This document shows positions 23,347-31,375 of a stretch of DNA of 64,000 nt, piece after piece. The translations under genes and the position numbers were made by a program. The notes beneath the pieces are model-generated. The model saw only the letters and a list, made by a program, of their open reading frames with translations, did not search any database and had not been told where the DNA came from. This DNA is from an uncultured Clostridia bacterium (GTDB taxonomy: Bacteria > Bacillota > Clostridia > Christensenellales > Pumilibacteraceae): positions 1 through 64,000 of the forward strand of contig CANQFK010000005.1 of NCBI GenBank assembly GCA_947598585.1, written 5' to 3'. Position 1 is the stretch's first letter; each line of letters opens with the position of its first letter.

Positions 23347-23838
23347 AACGGCAATCAAGAGAATTTCGATCTGCTCGATTCGTACTCGGTAGAGCGGTGG
23401 CACGGCGGCAAGGTGCATTTTATAAAGCCCGACATTATTCATCTTATGAGAGGGCAGATCTACGAAATAGAAGGCAAGACGTTCTTTACTTTCGGCGGAG
23501 CAACGAGTATCGACAGGTTCTTGCGCAAAGAGGGTGTAAGTTGGTGGGGCAAGGAAAAGCCAAGCTTCGAAGAACTTGACGAAGAGCTTGCAAATTTAAA
23601 CAGATATGGCAACAAGGTGGACTTTATCGTAACACATTCTTGCGACGAGAAGGCGCTTTATTATCCGCCGCTAAGAACGAAAATGACTATGATGAGTACC
23701 TATCCCGAAAACAAGCTGCTTTCGAATATAGAGGATATGGCAGAATATGAGCATTGGTATTTCGGGCATTATCGCATGGACGGCGACCTCACCGACAAAA
23801 AAACGGTACTATATAACGAAATAAAAAGATTGGAGTAG
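23347..23838 (+). pseudogene. 5'-truncated metallophosphoesterase
   Basis: Reading from 23347, just after an in-frame TAA, gives NGNQENFDLL, then HGGKVHFIKPDIIHLMRGQI and FFTFGGATSIDRF. This is the C-terminal two thirds of a calcineurin-like phosphoesterase. The N-terminal metal ligands (DxH and GDxxD) are missing, and the usual GNHE is GNQE. The fragment lies at the right edge of the island, so it is probably an old chromosomal gene cut by an insertion or deletion. Confidence 0.75.
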
Positions 23839-23893
23839 CAGTAGAAAATAAAAACGAAGGGATATGATATAAAAGACGTTGAATCCTTAGTGG

Positions 23894-23919
23894 AGTCCAT
23901 GGGATACATGGACTTTTTT
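23894..23919 (+). terminator. Rho-independent terminator
   Basis: Stem AGTCCATG/CATGGACT (23894-23901 with 23907-23914), 5-base loop, then T6. It lies after the truncated phosphoesterase. Confidence 0.8.
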
Positions 23920-24154
23920 GTATTATGATCAATATTCTTATAAATCAATAATTTTGTCTTATAAACATTGTAATTTGCATCACTCTTTTCGCAACCGCAA
24001 TTGCCGACTTATTTATCTATCAACATTGAAGCGATTTATAGTAGTTTATCAATTCTTTTTCTGCCGATATAGTGCGCGCTCCTCTGCCACAATTATAGTA
24101 AAAGGATCTCAAACGGCGGATGACATTATTCATACGAAAATCGGCGTTGAGGAA

Positions 24155-24202
24155 AAAATATATCAAAATAACCGTACAAGAGATTTGTGCGGCTATTTTT
24201 TT
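24155..24202 (+). terminator. Hairpin terminator (copy 2 of the one before the integrase)
   Basis: The stem ATAACCGTACAA/TTTGTGCGGCTAT has one mismatch and is followed by T7. The stem and the AAAATATATCAAA in front of it match 267-312 at nearly every base. The two copies bracket the island. Confidence 0.6.
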
Positions 24203-24400
24203 AGAAAAAAGTTAATGAGAAAAGGTCGAGGTTAAATATTTTCATAAATAAAAAGATGCGTTTTTGCTTGGAAAATACGGCTTAAAAGGCTCAAAAAGGT
24301 TTTTTTTTCGCGCCGATAGTATTTTAATACAATAAATAATGCGTATAAAACACTAATATATGGTGCAGAATATCCATTAAAATAGTATAAAGGAGCGAAG

Positions 24401-24739
24401 ATGAACATCAAAAAGGCGATGGATAGAATTGAAGAGCTGGCAAAGGAGAGGCATATGACATTAGGCGCTTTGATGGATAATGCCGACCTGTCCACAACGA
24501 TCTATCAATGGCGAAAGACCGAAAACAGAGAGGCTCAAAGGACACCGTCGCTCAAATCAATAGAGAAAATATGCGATTTTTTCGGGATCACCTTATCGTA
24601 CTTTTTTGCCGATGAAGAGGAGCAATTGACCGTGCGGCAAAGCGAAGTGGCTAATAAATTATACAAATTGGATAAGGACGAAACGGAAGCGGTCGCCAGG
24701 TTGATAGACCTGATAATCGACTTAAAGAAAAAACAATAA
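24401..24739 (+). CDS. XRE-family HTH regulator
   Basis: This 112-residue protein follows AAGGAG. The helix-turn-helix spans about 15-70 (MTLGALMDNADLSTTIYQW...PSLKSIEKICDFFGITLSYFF). A short helical tail (QSEVANKLYKLDKDETEAVA) follows, typical of clostridial single-domain XRE repressors. It precedes the sigma factor gene by 53 bases and may regulate it. Confidence 0.85.
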   Translation: MNIKKAMDRIEELAKERHMTLGALMDNADLSTTIYQWRKTENREAQRTPSLKSIEKICDFFGITLSYFFADEEEQLTVRQSEVANKLYKLDKDETEAVARLIDLIIDLKKKQ

Positions 24740-24792
24740 TGGGGTGCAAATAAGGCTCCATAAGATGAAATAAACAAACGGAAGAAAAACAA

Positions 24793-25335
24793 ATGAATGA
24801 AAAGGAATTTAATAAGTATTTGAAGGGTTTGAAGGTCGACAAAAAGGCTTTCGATCAACTTTACTTTTACTATTTTCCGAAAATAGTGCTAAACATATAT
24901 TTCATGTACAAAGATTACGGCTTGGGCGAAGATGTAGCGCAAGAGTTTTTTATTATGCTTTTGCAAAAGCAAGAATTCGATCATGTAAACTTCCCTAATA
25001 AATGGGTATTTACCGTAACCGAAAATTTGGCTAAAAATAAAATAGCAAAAATGATATCTGATAGGGAAAACGAGCATGAATATGTAAGCACGCAATATTT
25101 GATAGCCGCCACCAAAAACGATCCTGTTGAAGTCGCTTTATTGGGAGATTTTATAGAGGCTATAAAACGTTTGGACGAAATAACTCGACAGATCATAAAA
25201 ATGAAAATATTTGAGGGCTACGAGTTCAACGAAATTGCGGAGAAAATGGGGATAAGCAACGCTACCGCAAGGCAACGTTTTGCCCGAGGCATGAAGAAAT
25301 TAAGGAAAGAACATCGCATGGAAGATTTTATGTGA
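24793..25335 (+). CDS. ECF-type RNA polymerase sigma factor
   Basis: The protein has 180 residues. Region 2 (about 20-85) has FDQLYFYYFPKIVLNIY and EDVAQEFFIMLL. Region 4 (about 125-175) has LDEITRQIIKMKIFEGYEFN and EIAEKMGISNATARQRFARG. There is no region 3, as expected for an ECF factor. It is followed by a secreted peptidase and a one-pass membrane protein, which are likely its targets or its anti-sigma partner. A second pair of the same design is at 37531-38886. Confidence 0.82.
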   Translation: MNEKEFNKYLKGLKVDKKAFDQLYFYYFPKIVLNIYFMYKDYGLGEDVAQEFFIMLLQKQEFDHVNFPNKWVFTVTENLAKNKIAKMISDRENEHEYVSTQYLIAATKNDPVEVALLGDFIEAIKRLDEITRQIIKMKIFEGYEFNEIAEKMGISNATARQRFARGMKKLRKEHRMEDFM

Positions 25336-25425
25336 TAAAAATTTCACAAAAAAATCTGTCACAAAATAGCGTTTTGCTTTGTCTATAAATAATGAAGAAC
25401 AAAAATACAAAGGAGAATAAATAAA

Positions 25426-26598
25426 ATGAAAAAAGTATTTGGTTTGATCGTTGCAGTTGTTGTAATGATATGCGCCGTGTCCACATTCGGCTTTTCGACG
25501 GCAAATGCCGACGCATTGGAAGATGAGTGTGACCGCATATTCTTTCAGACGCTCAACGAAATAGTGGCGGACGAGGGTATTGTCACAACGGACAATACGG
25601 TAACAAAAGAGGTCGTATACGACTTACATCTCGATCCTTTGGGATATATCTATTATATATACCTCGAAGAATCGGACGGCTTTGCAATAGTGGTCAATAC
25701 CGACGGTATATATCAGATAAACGAAATATACCTCGATGCGGAAGACCCTTATGAGGGATACGAGGGACAAAAGATATATATAAATATAATGTTTTATGCG
25801 GTGTTTGACGGCGAGAACTTTTACGAAACGAGCAAGGGCATAAAAATAGATCCCGAAGATGAAATTTTCTCGGAAAATGTCTTGTATGCTTCCGATGAGT
25901 ATGGTTTAACACAAGGCTATGAAAAAATTTATTATACTAATAGAGTGGAAAATAAAAAAGCGCTTTCAAAAAATCATCCTGCGTATACTCCGTTAAATTT
26001 AAGAAACGGTTGTGTGCCTACCGCGGGAGCAAACGTTATAGGCTTTTATACGAGATTTTATCCCGAATTGGTGCCCGGTTTCGAGCCGGGATATTACATG
26101 GGGTCGTATTTCATTTATGATGAAGTTGCAAATGAAATTATACCAGTACTTGCGACTCTTGCGGATTATATGGAAACAAATGTCGGAGATCCGGGGACGA
26201 CCGTATCCGGTTTCAAAAAGGGAATGACAAAGTTTTGCAACGAAAAGGGCAGAAGTATTTCCTACAATTCCTGTATATCCTGGGGCAAATTCAGTTTTGA
26301 TAAAGCAAAAGAATATTTCGACAACGGTCAACCGTCGGTTATGTTTGTCAATACTTTTACGGTTGCCAAATTATATAATGATACGGAAAGTGAAGAACTT
26401 TCTACTATATCTGCGAATGCTCCGCACGCTATGGCGGGATTCGGTTATGACGAAATTACATATACCTTGATCGACGGAACTACAAGAAAAGATAATTATA
26501 TAATGGTAGCGACGGGACTTTTCAGTTTTACAAAAGGCTATTTTAATGTAAATAATGTAGCTAATGTAGACGACTATTATTCAATAAATATATACTGA
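25426..26598 (+). CDS. Secreted papain-like cysteine peptidase (C39/C10-like)
   Basis: The 390-residue protein follows AAAGGAG. A signal peptide (1-29, KKVFGLIVAVVVMICAVSTF, cleavage near ANADA) leads to an exported chain. The candidate nucleophile is Cys196 in NGCVPTAGANVIGFY, and the histidine is His334 in APHAMAGFGYDE. This order and the GCxPTAxA motif are those of C39-like and streptopain-like peptidases. It probably acts outside the cell on peptides or as a toxin-like enzyme. Confidence 0.7.
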   Translation: MKKVFGLIVAVVVMICAVSTFGFSTANADALEDECDRIFFQTLNEIVADEGIVTTDNTVTKEVVYDLHLDPLGYIYYIYLEESDGFAIVVNTDGIYQINEIYLDAEDPYEGYEGQKIYINIMFYAVFDGENFYETSKGIKIDPEDEIFSENVLYASDEYGLTQGYEKIYYTNRVENKKALSKNHPAYTPLNLRNGCVPTAGANVIGFYTRFYPELVPGFEPGYYMGSYFIYDEVANEIIPVLATLADYMETNVGDPGTTVSGFKKGMTKFCNEKGRSISYNSCISWGKFSFDKAKEYFDNGQPSVMFVNTFTVAKLYNDTESEELSTISANAPHAMAGFGYDEITYTLIDGTTRKDNYIMVATGLFSFTKGYFNVNNVANVDDYYSINIY

Positions 26599-26606
26599 GA
26601 GGCATT

Positions 26607-27272
26607 ATGAAAAGAGAATTAAAGTCACAGTCAAAAAAGGCTGAAAAGGAAATTTTAGCGAGAAATAGCGAATTTTATGATGACACGATAAGGCAATATT
26701 ATCCTGAGAAGAAAACCGCAAAGTTTAACCGCAGACTTATAATAAAAGTAAGTAGCATAGTGACGGCTTGCGTATTATTTGTTGCTTGTCTTTCCGTAGT
26801 CCTGTATTCTATTCTTAATGACAATAAAATTGAATATTTATACGAAAATGAGGTCGTTGAAGATTGCGATTTGACAGAACTTCAAAATGCGGTTCCTTGG
26901 TTCCCTAAATTCAATGAGCAAGAATATGAACAACAAATATCTCGTACTTATGATTCGCTTTCGGGAGATAATTTGTATTTTGTAGTTGAAATTAAAGATG
27001 CAAATTTTGCGGAAACAATTAAAATATACTTATATATAAACCCTCGCTATAAACATGACAAAAAAATGTTGACAAATGCGAAAAATGCTAATATAAATGG
27101 GCTTGATATTATCTACAATGAAAATATTTCGTCGGACGCAGATGACTTTTATACTTTTGAATACAAAGCACAATATAATCATGGCAAAAACGAAGTTTAT
27201 ATTGAGTATCGACAACTGTGGTTTGAAAACGATTCGCACTTCTTCGAATTTTTGGAGGAAATAGTGTTTTAA
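26607..27272 (+). CDS. One-pass membrane protein, possible anti-sigma factor
   Basis: The 221-residue protein begins 8 bases after the peptidase gene. It has a charged cytoplasmic N-terminus (1-47), one membrane helix (about 48-70, KVSSIVTACVLFVACLSVVL) and an extracytoplasmic domain (71-221). Size and topology match the protein following the second sigma factor at 38113. There is no visible zinc anti-sigma motif. Regulation of the sigma factor at 24793 is inferred from context. Confidence 0.6.
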   Translation: MKRELKSQSKKAEKEILARNSEFYDDTIRQYYPEKKTAKFNRRLIIKVSSIVTACVLFVACLSVVLYSILNDNKIEYLYENEVVEDCDLTELQNAVPWFPKFNEQEYEQQISRTYDSLSGDNLYFVVEIKDANFAETIKIYLYINPRYKHDKKMLTNAKNANINGLDIIYNENISSDADDFYTFEYKAQYNHGKNEVYIEYRQLWFENDSHFFEFLEEIVF

Positions 27273-27317
27273 CAAAAGATCCTGACTTATATTGCAACTT
27301 GTATAATTCCCCACACC

Positions 27318-27344
27318 GCGCTTCCCGATAAGGAGGCGCTTTTT
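27318..27344 (+). terminator. Rho-independent terminator
   Basis: Stem GCGCTTCC/GGAGGCGC (27318-27325 with 27332-27339, one G-U pair), 6-base loop, then T5. It ends the sigma/peptidase unit. Confidence 0.8.
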
Positions 27345-27391
27345 GGTGCAACTAAGAATAAAAGAATATATTTTTAAAAAAAAGAAAATGC

Positions 27392-27420
27392 TTGACAATA
27401 ATTGTAGAAAATAGTATACT
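27392..27420 (+). promoter_or_regulatory. Consensus promoter of the AbiE-like operon
   Basis: TTGACA at 27392-27397 and TATACT at 27415-27420 with a 17-base spacer, 40 bases before the first gene. An AAAGGAGG site follows at about 27446. Confidence 0.8.
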
Positions 27421-27459
27421 GTTAATGTAGAGAGCAAATACTTATAAAGGAGGGAAGAT

Positions 27460-28077
27460 ATGCTGACGGAGCGACTTAAAGAAAAATTTGCATATAATGA
27501 ACCTATTTTTACGAAAGAAATTTTGTCTGTTATGAGCGACTATTCGAGAGCGTATGTATTTCGCTTTATAGATCGCGCTATGCAAAGCGGCGAGCTTGCC
27601 CGTTTTGATGACGGAGTTTACTATATGCCGCAAAGAACCGTTTTGGGATTATCAACAATAACGGCAGAGGACGTAATAGTCAAGAAATATATCGGGAACA
27701 GAGGCGATGTATATGGCATATACAGCGGCTTAAAGTTGCAAAATATTTTTTCTGTTACCACTCAAATGCCGAATGTAATAGAAGTGGTGTCCAACAATGA
27801 AACAATGAGGGCAAGAACGATCACGCTTGACGGAATGAAATTCATACTACGAGCGTCACGTTGCAAAATAAAGGCGGACAATGCGTCGGAATATATGATA
27901 ATGCAGTTATTCAACGATATACAAGGAGAAATGAACGACCGCGCAAAGCAAAGAGTGACGTCATATATAAATCAAAAGGGCGTAAAGATAGAAAGGCTAT
28001 TGGAAATAGCAAAGAGTTTTCCGGCAAAGGCGACGAAAAATATGATAATGAGTGGGGTATTATATGAGATTGCATAA
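27460..28077 (+). CDS. abiEi: AbiEi-type antitoxin / transcriptional regulator
   Basis: The protein has 205 residues. The N-terminal winged helix (about 15-70, FTKEILSVMSDYSRAYVFRF, then ARFDDGVYYMPQ) and the C-terminal domain with ADNASEYMIMQL match the type IV antitoxin family AbiEi. It represses its own operon and counteracts the toxin encoded next. It overlaps the toxin gene by about 14 bases, so both are made together. The pair gives abortive infection against phage in characterised examples. Confidence 0.78.
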   Translation: MLTERLKEKFAYNEPIFTKEILSVMSDYSRAYVFRFIDRAMQSGELARFDDGVYYMPQRTVLGLSTITAEDVIVKKYIGNRGDVYGIYSGLKLQNIFSVTTQMPNVIEVVSNNETMRARTITLDGMKFILRASRCKIKADNASEYMIMQLFNDIQGEMNDRAKQRVTSYINQKGVKIERLLEIAKSFPAKATKNMIMSGVLYEIA

Positions 28078-28972
28078 TGACAAAGAGGCGTTTAAGCAAG
28101 CGGTCAGAGCGGCGGCGCGATTTTATCATATAGATCCGTCGCTTGTCGAGAAAGATTATTTCGTAACGCTGGTTTTGAAAGAGTTGGTAGACAAAATGCC
28201 GTATATGGTATTCAAAGGCGGAACATCGCTTTCTAAGTGTTACAAAGTAATACAAAGATTTTCGGAAGATATAGATTTGACGCTTGATAAGCAGCATTTC
28301 ACGCAAGGTCCTCGTGTGCATATGAAGTCGGTGATAATAGGAACTTGCAATAGACTTGGCTTAAAAGTGTTGAACGAATCGGAAACGAAAAGTCGGCGTG
28401 CATATAATAATTATTGCGTAGAATATCCGAAAGAATTTTCAAATGGAATTACCAATCCGCAGTTGATCATAGAAACGGTATTTATACAAAAATCATATCC
28501 GACAGAGGTAAAAAGCGCAGATTCAATAATAGGCGAGTGGCTGAAAGAAGTAAATAATTTCAAAGCCGTAGAGCAATTTGAGTTGTTCCCATTCAATGTC
28601 AACGCCCAATCACTTGAAAAAACATTTGTGGATAAAGTTTTTGCAATTTGCGACTATATGCTTGATAATCGTTCCGAGAGGCAGTCAAGACATATTTACG
28701 ATCTATATTGTATCTTGCCGCAAATAACATTTAACGAAGAACTAAAAACGCTCATTACCGAAGTGCGAGAGGACAGGAAAAAAGGCGAAAGAAATTATTC
28801 CGCCCAAGACGATATAAAAGTTGAGGAACTTCTTAAAACGATGATGGATAGTGAGTTTTTCAAAAAAGACTACGAAGATAATACAATGAAATTATTATTA
28901 AGCGAAGTGGCATACGAACAGGCGATAACGGTAATAGATAAAATTATAGACAGTAAGTTTTTTGAAAATTAG
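28064..28972 (+). CDS. abiEii: AbiEii-type nucleotidyltransferase toxin
   Basis: The ATG at 28064 is preferred; a GTG four codons earlier is also possible. The 302-residue protein has the nucleotidyltransferase core VFKGGTSLSKCYKVIQRFSED with the DxD pair in SEDIDLTL, as in AbiEii/MenT toxins. It also has EKTFVDKVFAICDY and RHIYDLYCI downstream. Family members transfer nucleotides to tRNA or other acceptors and block growth. The operon looks complete and intact. Confidence 0.85.
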   Translation: MRLHNDKEAFKQAVRAAARFYHIDPSLVEKDYFVTLVLKELVDKMPYMVFKGGTSLSKCYKVIQRFSEDIDLTLDKQHFTQGPRVHMKSVIIGTCNRLGLKVLNESETKSRRAYNNYCVEYPKEFSNGITNPQLIIETVFIQKSYPTEVKSADSIIGEWLKEVNNFKAVEQFELFPFNVNAQSLEKTFVDKVFAICDYMLDNRSERQSRHIYDLYCILPQITFNEELKTLITEVREDRKKGERNYSAQDDIKVEELLKTMMDSEFFKKDYEDNTMKLLLSEVAYEQAITVIDKIIDSKFFEN

Positions 28973-29011
28973 GGTTTTTGAACGTAGTGCGTTCGGAATT
29001 GACTTGGGGCG

Positions 29012-29581
29012 TTATCGGGAGTTCTTTTCGTAAATTTCGCGTTTGAGTATTCCGATATAGGGCAGGTCGCGATATTTTTGCGCATAGTCCAAGCCGTAGC
29101 CTACAATAAATTCGTCGCCCACTTCGCAACATGAAAGATCGGCTTTTATGGGCAATTTTCGGCGAGAGGGCTTATCGAGCAGCGTCACTACCGTAAAAGA
29201 TCTCGCGCCGCGTTTCAATATCATATCTTTTATTTTCGATAGAGTATTCCCCGAATCCACTATGTCCTCGATAAGTATGACGCTTCTGCCCGCCACCGAA
29301 GCGGTAAGATCCATGATAATTTCGAGTTCGCCCGAACTTTCGGAAGAATTGCCGTAAGAAGTCACGGACATGAAATCCACTTGGACGGGAGTTTTCATGG
29401 CGCGCACAACGTCGCAGAAGAAAAACACGCTGCCTTTCAAAACGCATACGGCAAGCGGCGTATCGTGAGTAAATGCGAATTTTTTATCCAGCCAGTCGGC
29501 GGCTTCCGCGACCTTTTCGGCTATCTGCTCGGCGCTCAAAACAAGACTTTCGAGGTCTTTATCAATATCAAACGTCCCCAT
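29012..29581 (-). CDS. hpt: Hypoxanthine phosphoribosyltransferase
   Basis: The start at 29581 is chosen because GGAGGAG lies 7 bases ahead on the minus strand; an in-frame ATG at 29596 overlaps that site. The 189-residue enzyme has the PRPP-binding motif ILIEDIVDSGNTL, the VLKGSVFFFCDV segment and the catalytic-loop region FMSVTSYGNSSES. It converts hypoxanthine or guanine plus PRPP to IMP or GMP in purine salvage. Length is normal for the family. Confidence 0.92.
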   Translation of the reverse strand: MGTFDIDKDLESLVLSAEQIAEKVAEAADWLDKKFAFTHDTPLAVCVLKGSVFFFCDVVRAMKTPVQVDFMSVTSYGNSSESSGELEIIMDLTASVAGRSVILIEDIVDSGNTLSKIKDMILKRGARSFTVVTLLDKPSRRKLPIKADLSCCEVGDEFIVGYGLDYAQKYRDLPYIGILKREIYEKNSR

Positions 29582-29652
29582 ATGAGGCTCCTCCATTGCC
29601 GTTATAACTGTATATTATTTAGTCATTTTTGTCCGCTGTTTCGCAAAAAAGG

Positions 29653-30393
29653 CTACTTGCGTCTGTTGAATATCGTAAGGACGTAGACAAAGAAGCGCAA
29701 GAAGTAGACCAAAGACGTAAGCAGCGATGCGAGATAGGTGAGCGCCGCGGCGGACAACACCTCTTCCGCGCCGTGAATTTCGTCTTGCGCCAATATGCCC
29801 TCGGCAACAAGCATCTTCTTTGCCCGTTTGCTGGCGTTAAATTCCACGGGGAGAGTTATCAGCGCGAACAAGAACGAACCGCCGTATAGAGCCACGCCCA
29901 CAAGAGCGATATAAAAGCCCACTTGCGCGTCTGCCGTAACGACAAAAAGATCGATGAGCAGCCCGATGATCACGAGCGGCATGGCGAGCGGCATGGCAAG
30001 GTACGAGCCGAAATTGACGACGGGCACGAGCGCGGTACGCACTTTATAGAACAAATATCCGTTCTTTTTTTGCATGACATGTCCCATTTCGTGCGCCGCG
30101 ACGGCGACTGCGGCAATCGAACTGTTCGAATAAGTCGATTCGGACAAATTGACGATCTTTTTCGTGGGGTGATAGTGGTCGGTAAGGTTGCCTTTGATAA
30201 GACCTATCGAGATCCCCTGTATCCCATTGGCGCTCATCAGTTTCATTGCGGTGTCGTAGCCCGTCATGCCCGAACGGGGTCTGATGCTACTGTATGTCGC
30301 ATAGGCGCGGTTTACTTTTCCGCTTGCGTAAATGGAAAATATCATGCACAGCAATATCGCGCCCAAAAACCATAAATAGTCCTGAAAATACAT
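29653..30393 (-). CDS. YugP-type membrane zinc metallopeptidase
   Basis: The 246-residue protein has an N-terminal membrane helix (5-24), a zinc site HEMGH in AAHEMGHVMQKK and membrane helices in the C-terminal half (about 125-150, 155-185, 222-240). Sequence order matches YugP/DUF family neutral zinc peptidases of Firmicutes, for which no substrate is firmly known. AGGAGGA precedes the start on the minus strand. Confidence 0.88.
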   Translation of the reverse strand: MYFQDYLWFLGAILLCMIFSIYASGKVNRAYATYSSIRPRSGMTGYDTAMKLMSANGIQGISIGLIKGNLTDHYHPTKKIVNLSESTYSNSSIAAVAVAAHEMGHVMQKKNGYLFYKVRTALVPVVNFGSYLAMPLAMPLVIIGLLIDLFVVTADAQVGFYIALVGVALYGGSFLFALITLPVEFNASKRAKKMLVAEGILAQDEIHGAEEVLSAAALTYLASLLTSLVYFLRFFVYVLTIFNRRK

Positions 30394-30532
30394 TTTGTCC
30401 TCCTCGATTATTTTATTCGTAACGTCGCTTATTCATAAGTAAAAATCGTGTAGTAAATATTTTACACCGTAGGGCGCGTTTTGTCAACCCTTTGGCGGTC
30501 GGAACGATTTTTGAGCGCGGACTCGAAAGACC

Positions 30533-30561
30533 TTGACAAAGGGCAATGCAGGTTTTATAAT
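30533..30561 (+). promoter_or_regulatory. Consensus promoter of the DUF1893 gene
   Basis: TTGACA at 30533-30538 and TATAAT at 30556-30561 with a 17-base spacer. The start is near 30568, leaving a leader of about 90 bases. Confidence 0.8.
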
Positions 30562-30657
30562 ATATTCCGAAAAGAACATATGCCGAACTGTGATATGATT
30601 TGCGTTTTTCGGGATAGATATGCCGATATGCGCATGGGCGGCGTAACGGAGGTAGAA

Positions 30658-31086
30658 ATGAGGACGATAGAAGAAGCCAAAAAATTGCTCGTCGGAGAAA
30701 TAAGATGCGCGGTGCTTTGCGAAAACAAGACGTTTACGAGCGACAAAAAGGGCATTGCGCCTTTGCTCGGCCTTGTAGGCGAAGATTATGACGGTTGCGT
30801 CGCAGCCGATAAGATAGTGGGCAAGGCGGCGGCTTTTGTGTATTCCAAGTTGCGCGCGAAAGAAATTTACGCCGAAGTGTTGAGCAAGGCGGCTATCCCC
30901 GTCCTCGAAAAAAACGGCATAAAATACAGTTACGGCGTTTTGACGGATCACATAAGGAACAGACAGCATAACGGAGTTTGTCCCATGGAGCAGACCGTGG
31001 AAAAGATCGAGGACGCCGACGAAGCTATCGCCGCGCTCGAAAAGAAAGTCGAAGAATTGCGCCGCAATGCGAATAACCGTCCGTAA
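30658..31086 (+). CDS. DUF1893 family protein
   Basis: The ATG at 30658 follows GGAGG by 7 bases. The reading frame is open further upstream but only across the promoter and leader. The 142-residue product has the DUF1893 pattern: CAVLCENKTFTSDKKGIAPL, AADKIVGKAAAFVYSKL and YGVLTDHIRNRQHNGVCPME. The fold is cytidine-deaminase-like. The molecular role is unknown to me. Confidence 0.85.
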   Translation: MRTIEEAKKLLVGEIRCAVLCENKTFTSDKKGIAPLLGLVGEDYDGCVAADKIVGKAAAFVYSKLRAKEIYAEVLSKAAIPVLEKNGIKYSYGVLTDHIRNRQHNGVCPMEQTVEKIEDADEAIAALEKKVEELRRNANNRP

Positions 31087-31104
31087 GCGAACGGAAGAAA
31101 AAAG

Positions 31105-31126
31105 CGAGGGTGCCCCTCGTTTTTTA
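31105..31126 (+). terminator. Rho-independent terminator
   Basis: Stem CGAGGG/CCCTCG (31105-31110 with 31114-31119), 3-base loop, then T7. A run of A precedes the stem, so it may also work on the minus strand. Confidence 0.8.
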
Positions 31127-31203
31127 ATTGTCGCAATATGGATTTTATACCGATATTCGGCAGTTTTTATCATAAAAAATTTTTTGGAAAGCACTTTATG
31201 GAT

Positions 31204-31375
31204 TTGACTTTTGAGCGACGATTTGTTAGAATCTTTAAGTAATTTTTATATAGCTTAACGACACATGTGGCGCTCCTGCGCGTAAATCTGATTACGGTAC
31301 GGAAGCTGTTGCAAGCGTCGTTTTTTTTAGCGGCACTGCGAATTGCGTGCCGTTTTGCTTATTTTAGGAGGTTTT
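31204..31375 (+). promoter_or_regulatory. Promoter and structured leader with tandem terminator-like hairpins, upstream of MATE gene
   Basis: TTGACT (31204-31209) and TAGAAT (31227-31232) are 17 bases apart, giving a start near 31239 and a leader of about 137 bases. In the leader AACGAC (31257-31262) pairs with GTCGTT (31317-31322), enclosing a GCGC/GCGC stem, and runs straight into T8. A second hairpin CGGCAC/GTGCCG (31331-31336 with 31347-31352) is followed by T4. The ribosome binding site AGGAGG comes after both. Terminator hairpins ahead of a drug-efflux gene suggest attenuation by a ligand or by translation. I do not recognise a named riboswitch class. Confidence 0.5.

Larger units (their letters stand above)
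23839..24400. other. Gene-poor right edge of the island
   Basis: No convincing gene is present over about 560 bases. The segment holds a terminator (23894-23919), a possible reading frame at 23918-24235 without ribosome binding site or recognisable family, and the second copy of the hairpin found before the integrase (24155-24202). No tRNA 3' end matching base 46-81 was found here. Confidence 0.6.

Noticed and set aside
23918..24235. Open reading frame of 105 codons
   Set aside because: It begins inside the T-run of a terminator, has no ribosome binding site, odd composition and no recognisable family.
27460..28972. AbiE-like pair as part of the ESCRT-like system
   Set aside because: It has its own consensus promoter, is separated from block A by 11 kb and two terminators, and is a known stand-alone toxin-antitoxin type.
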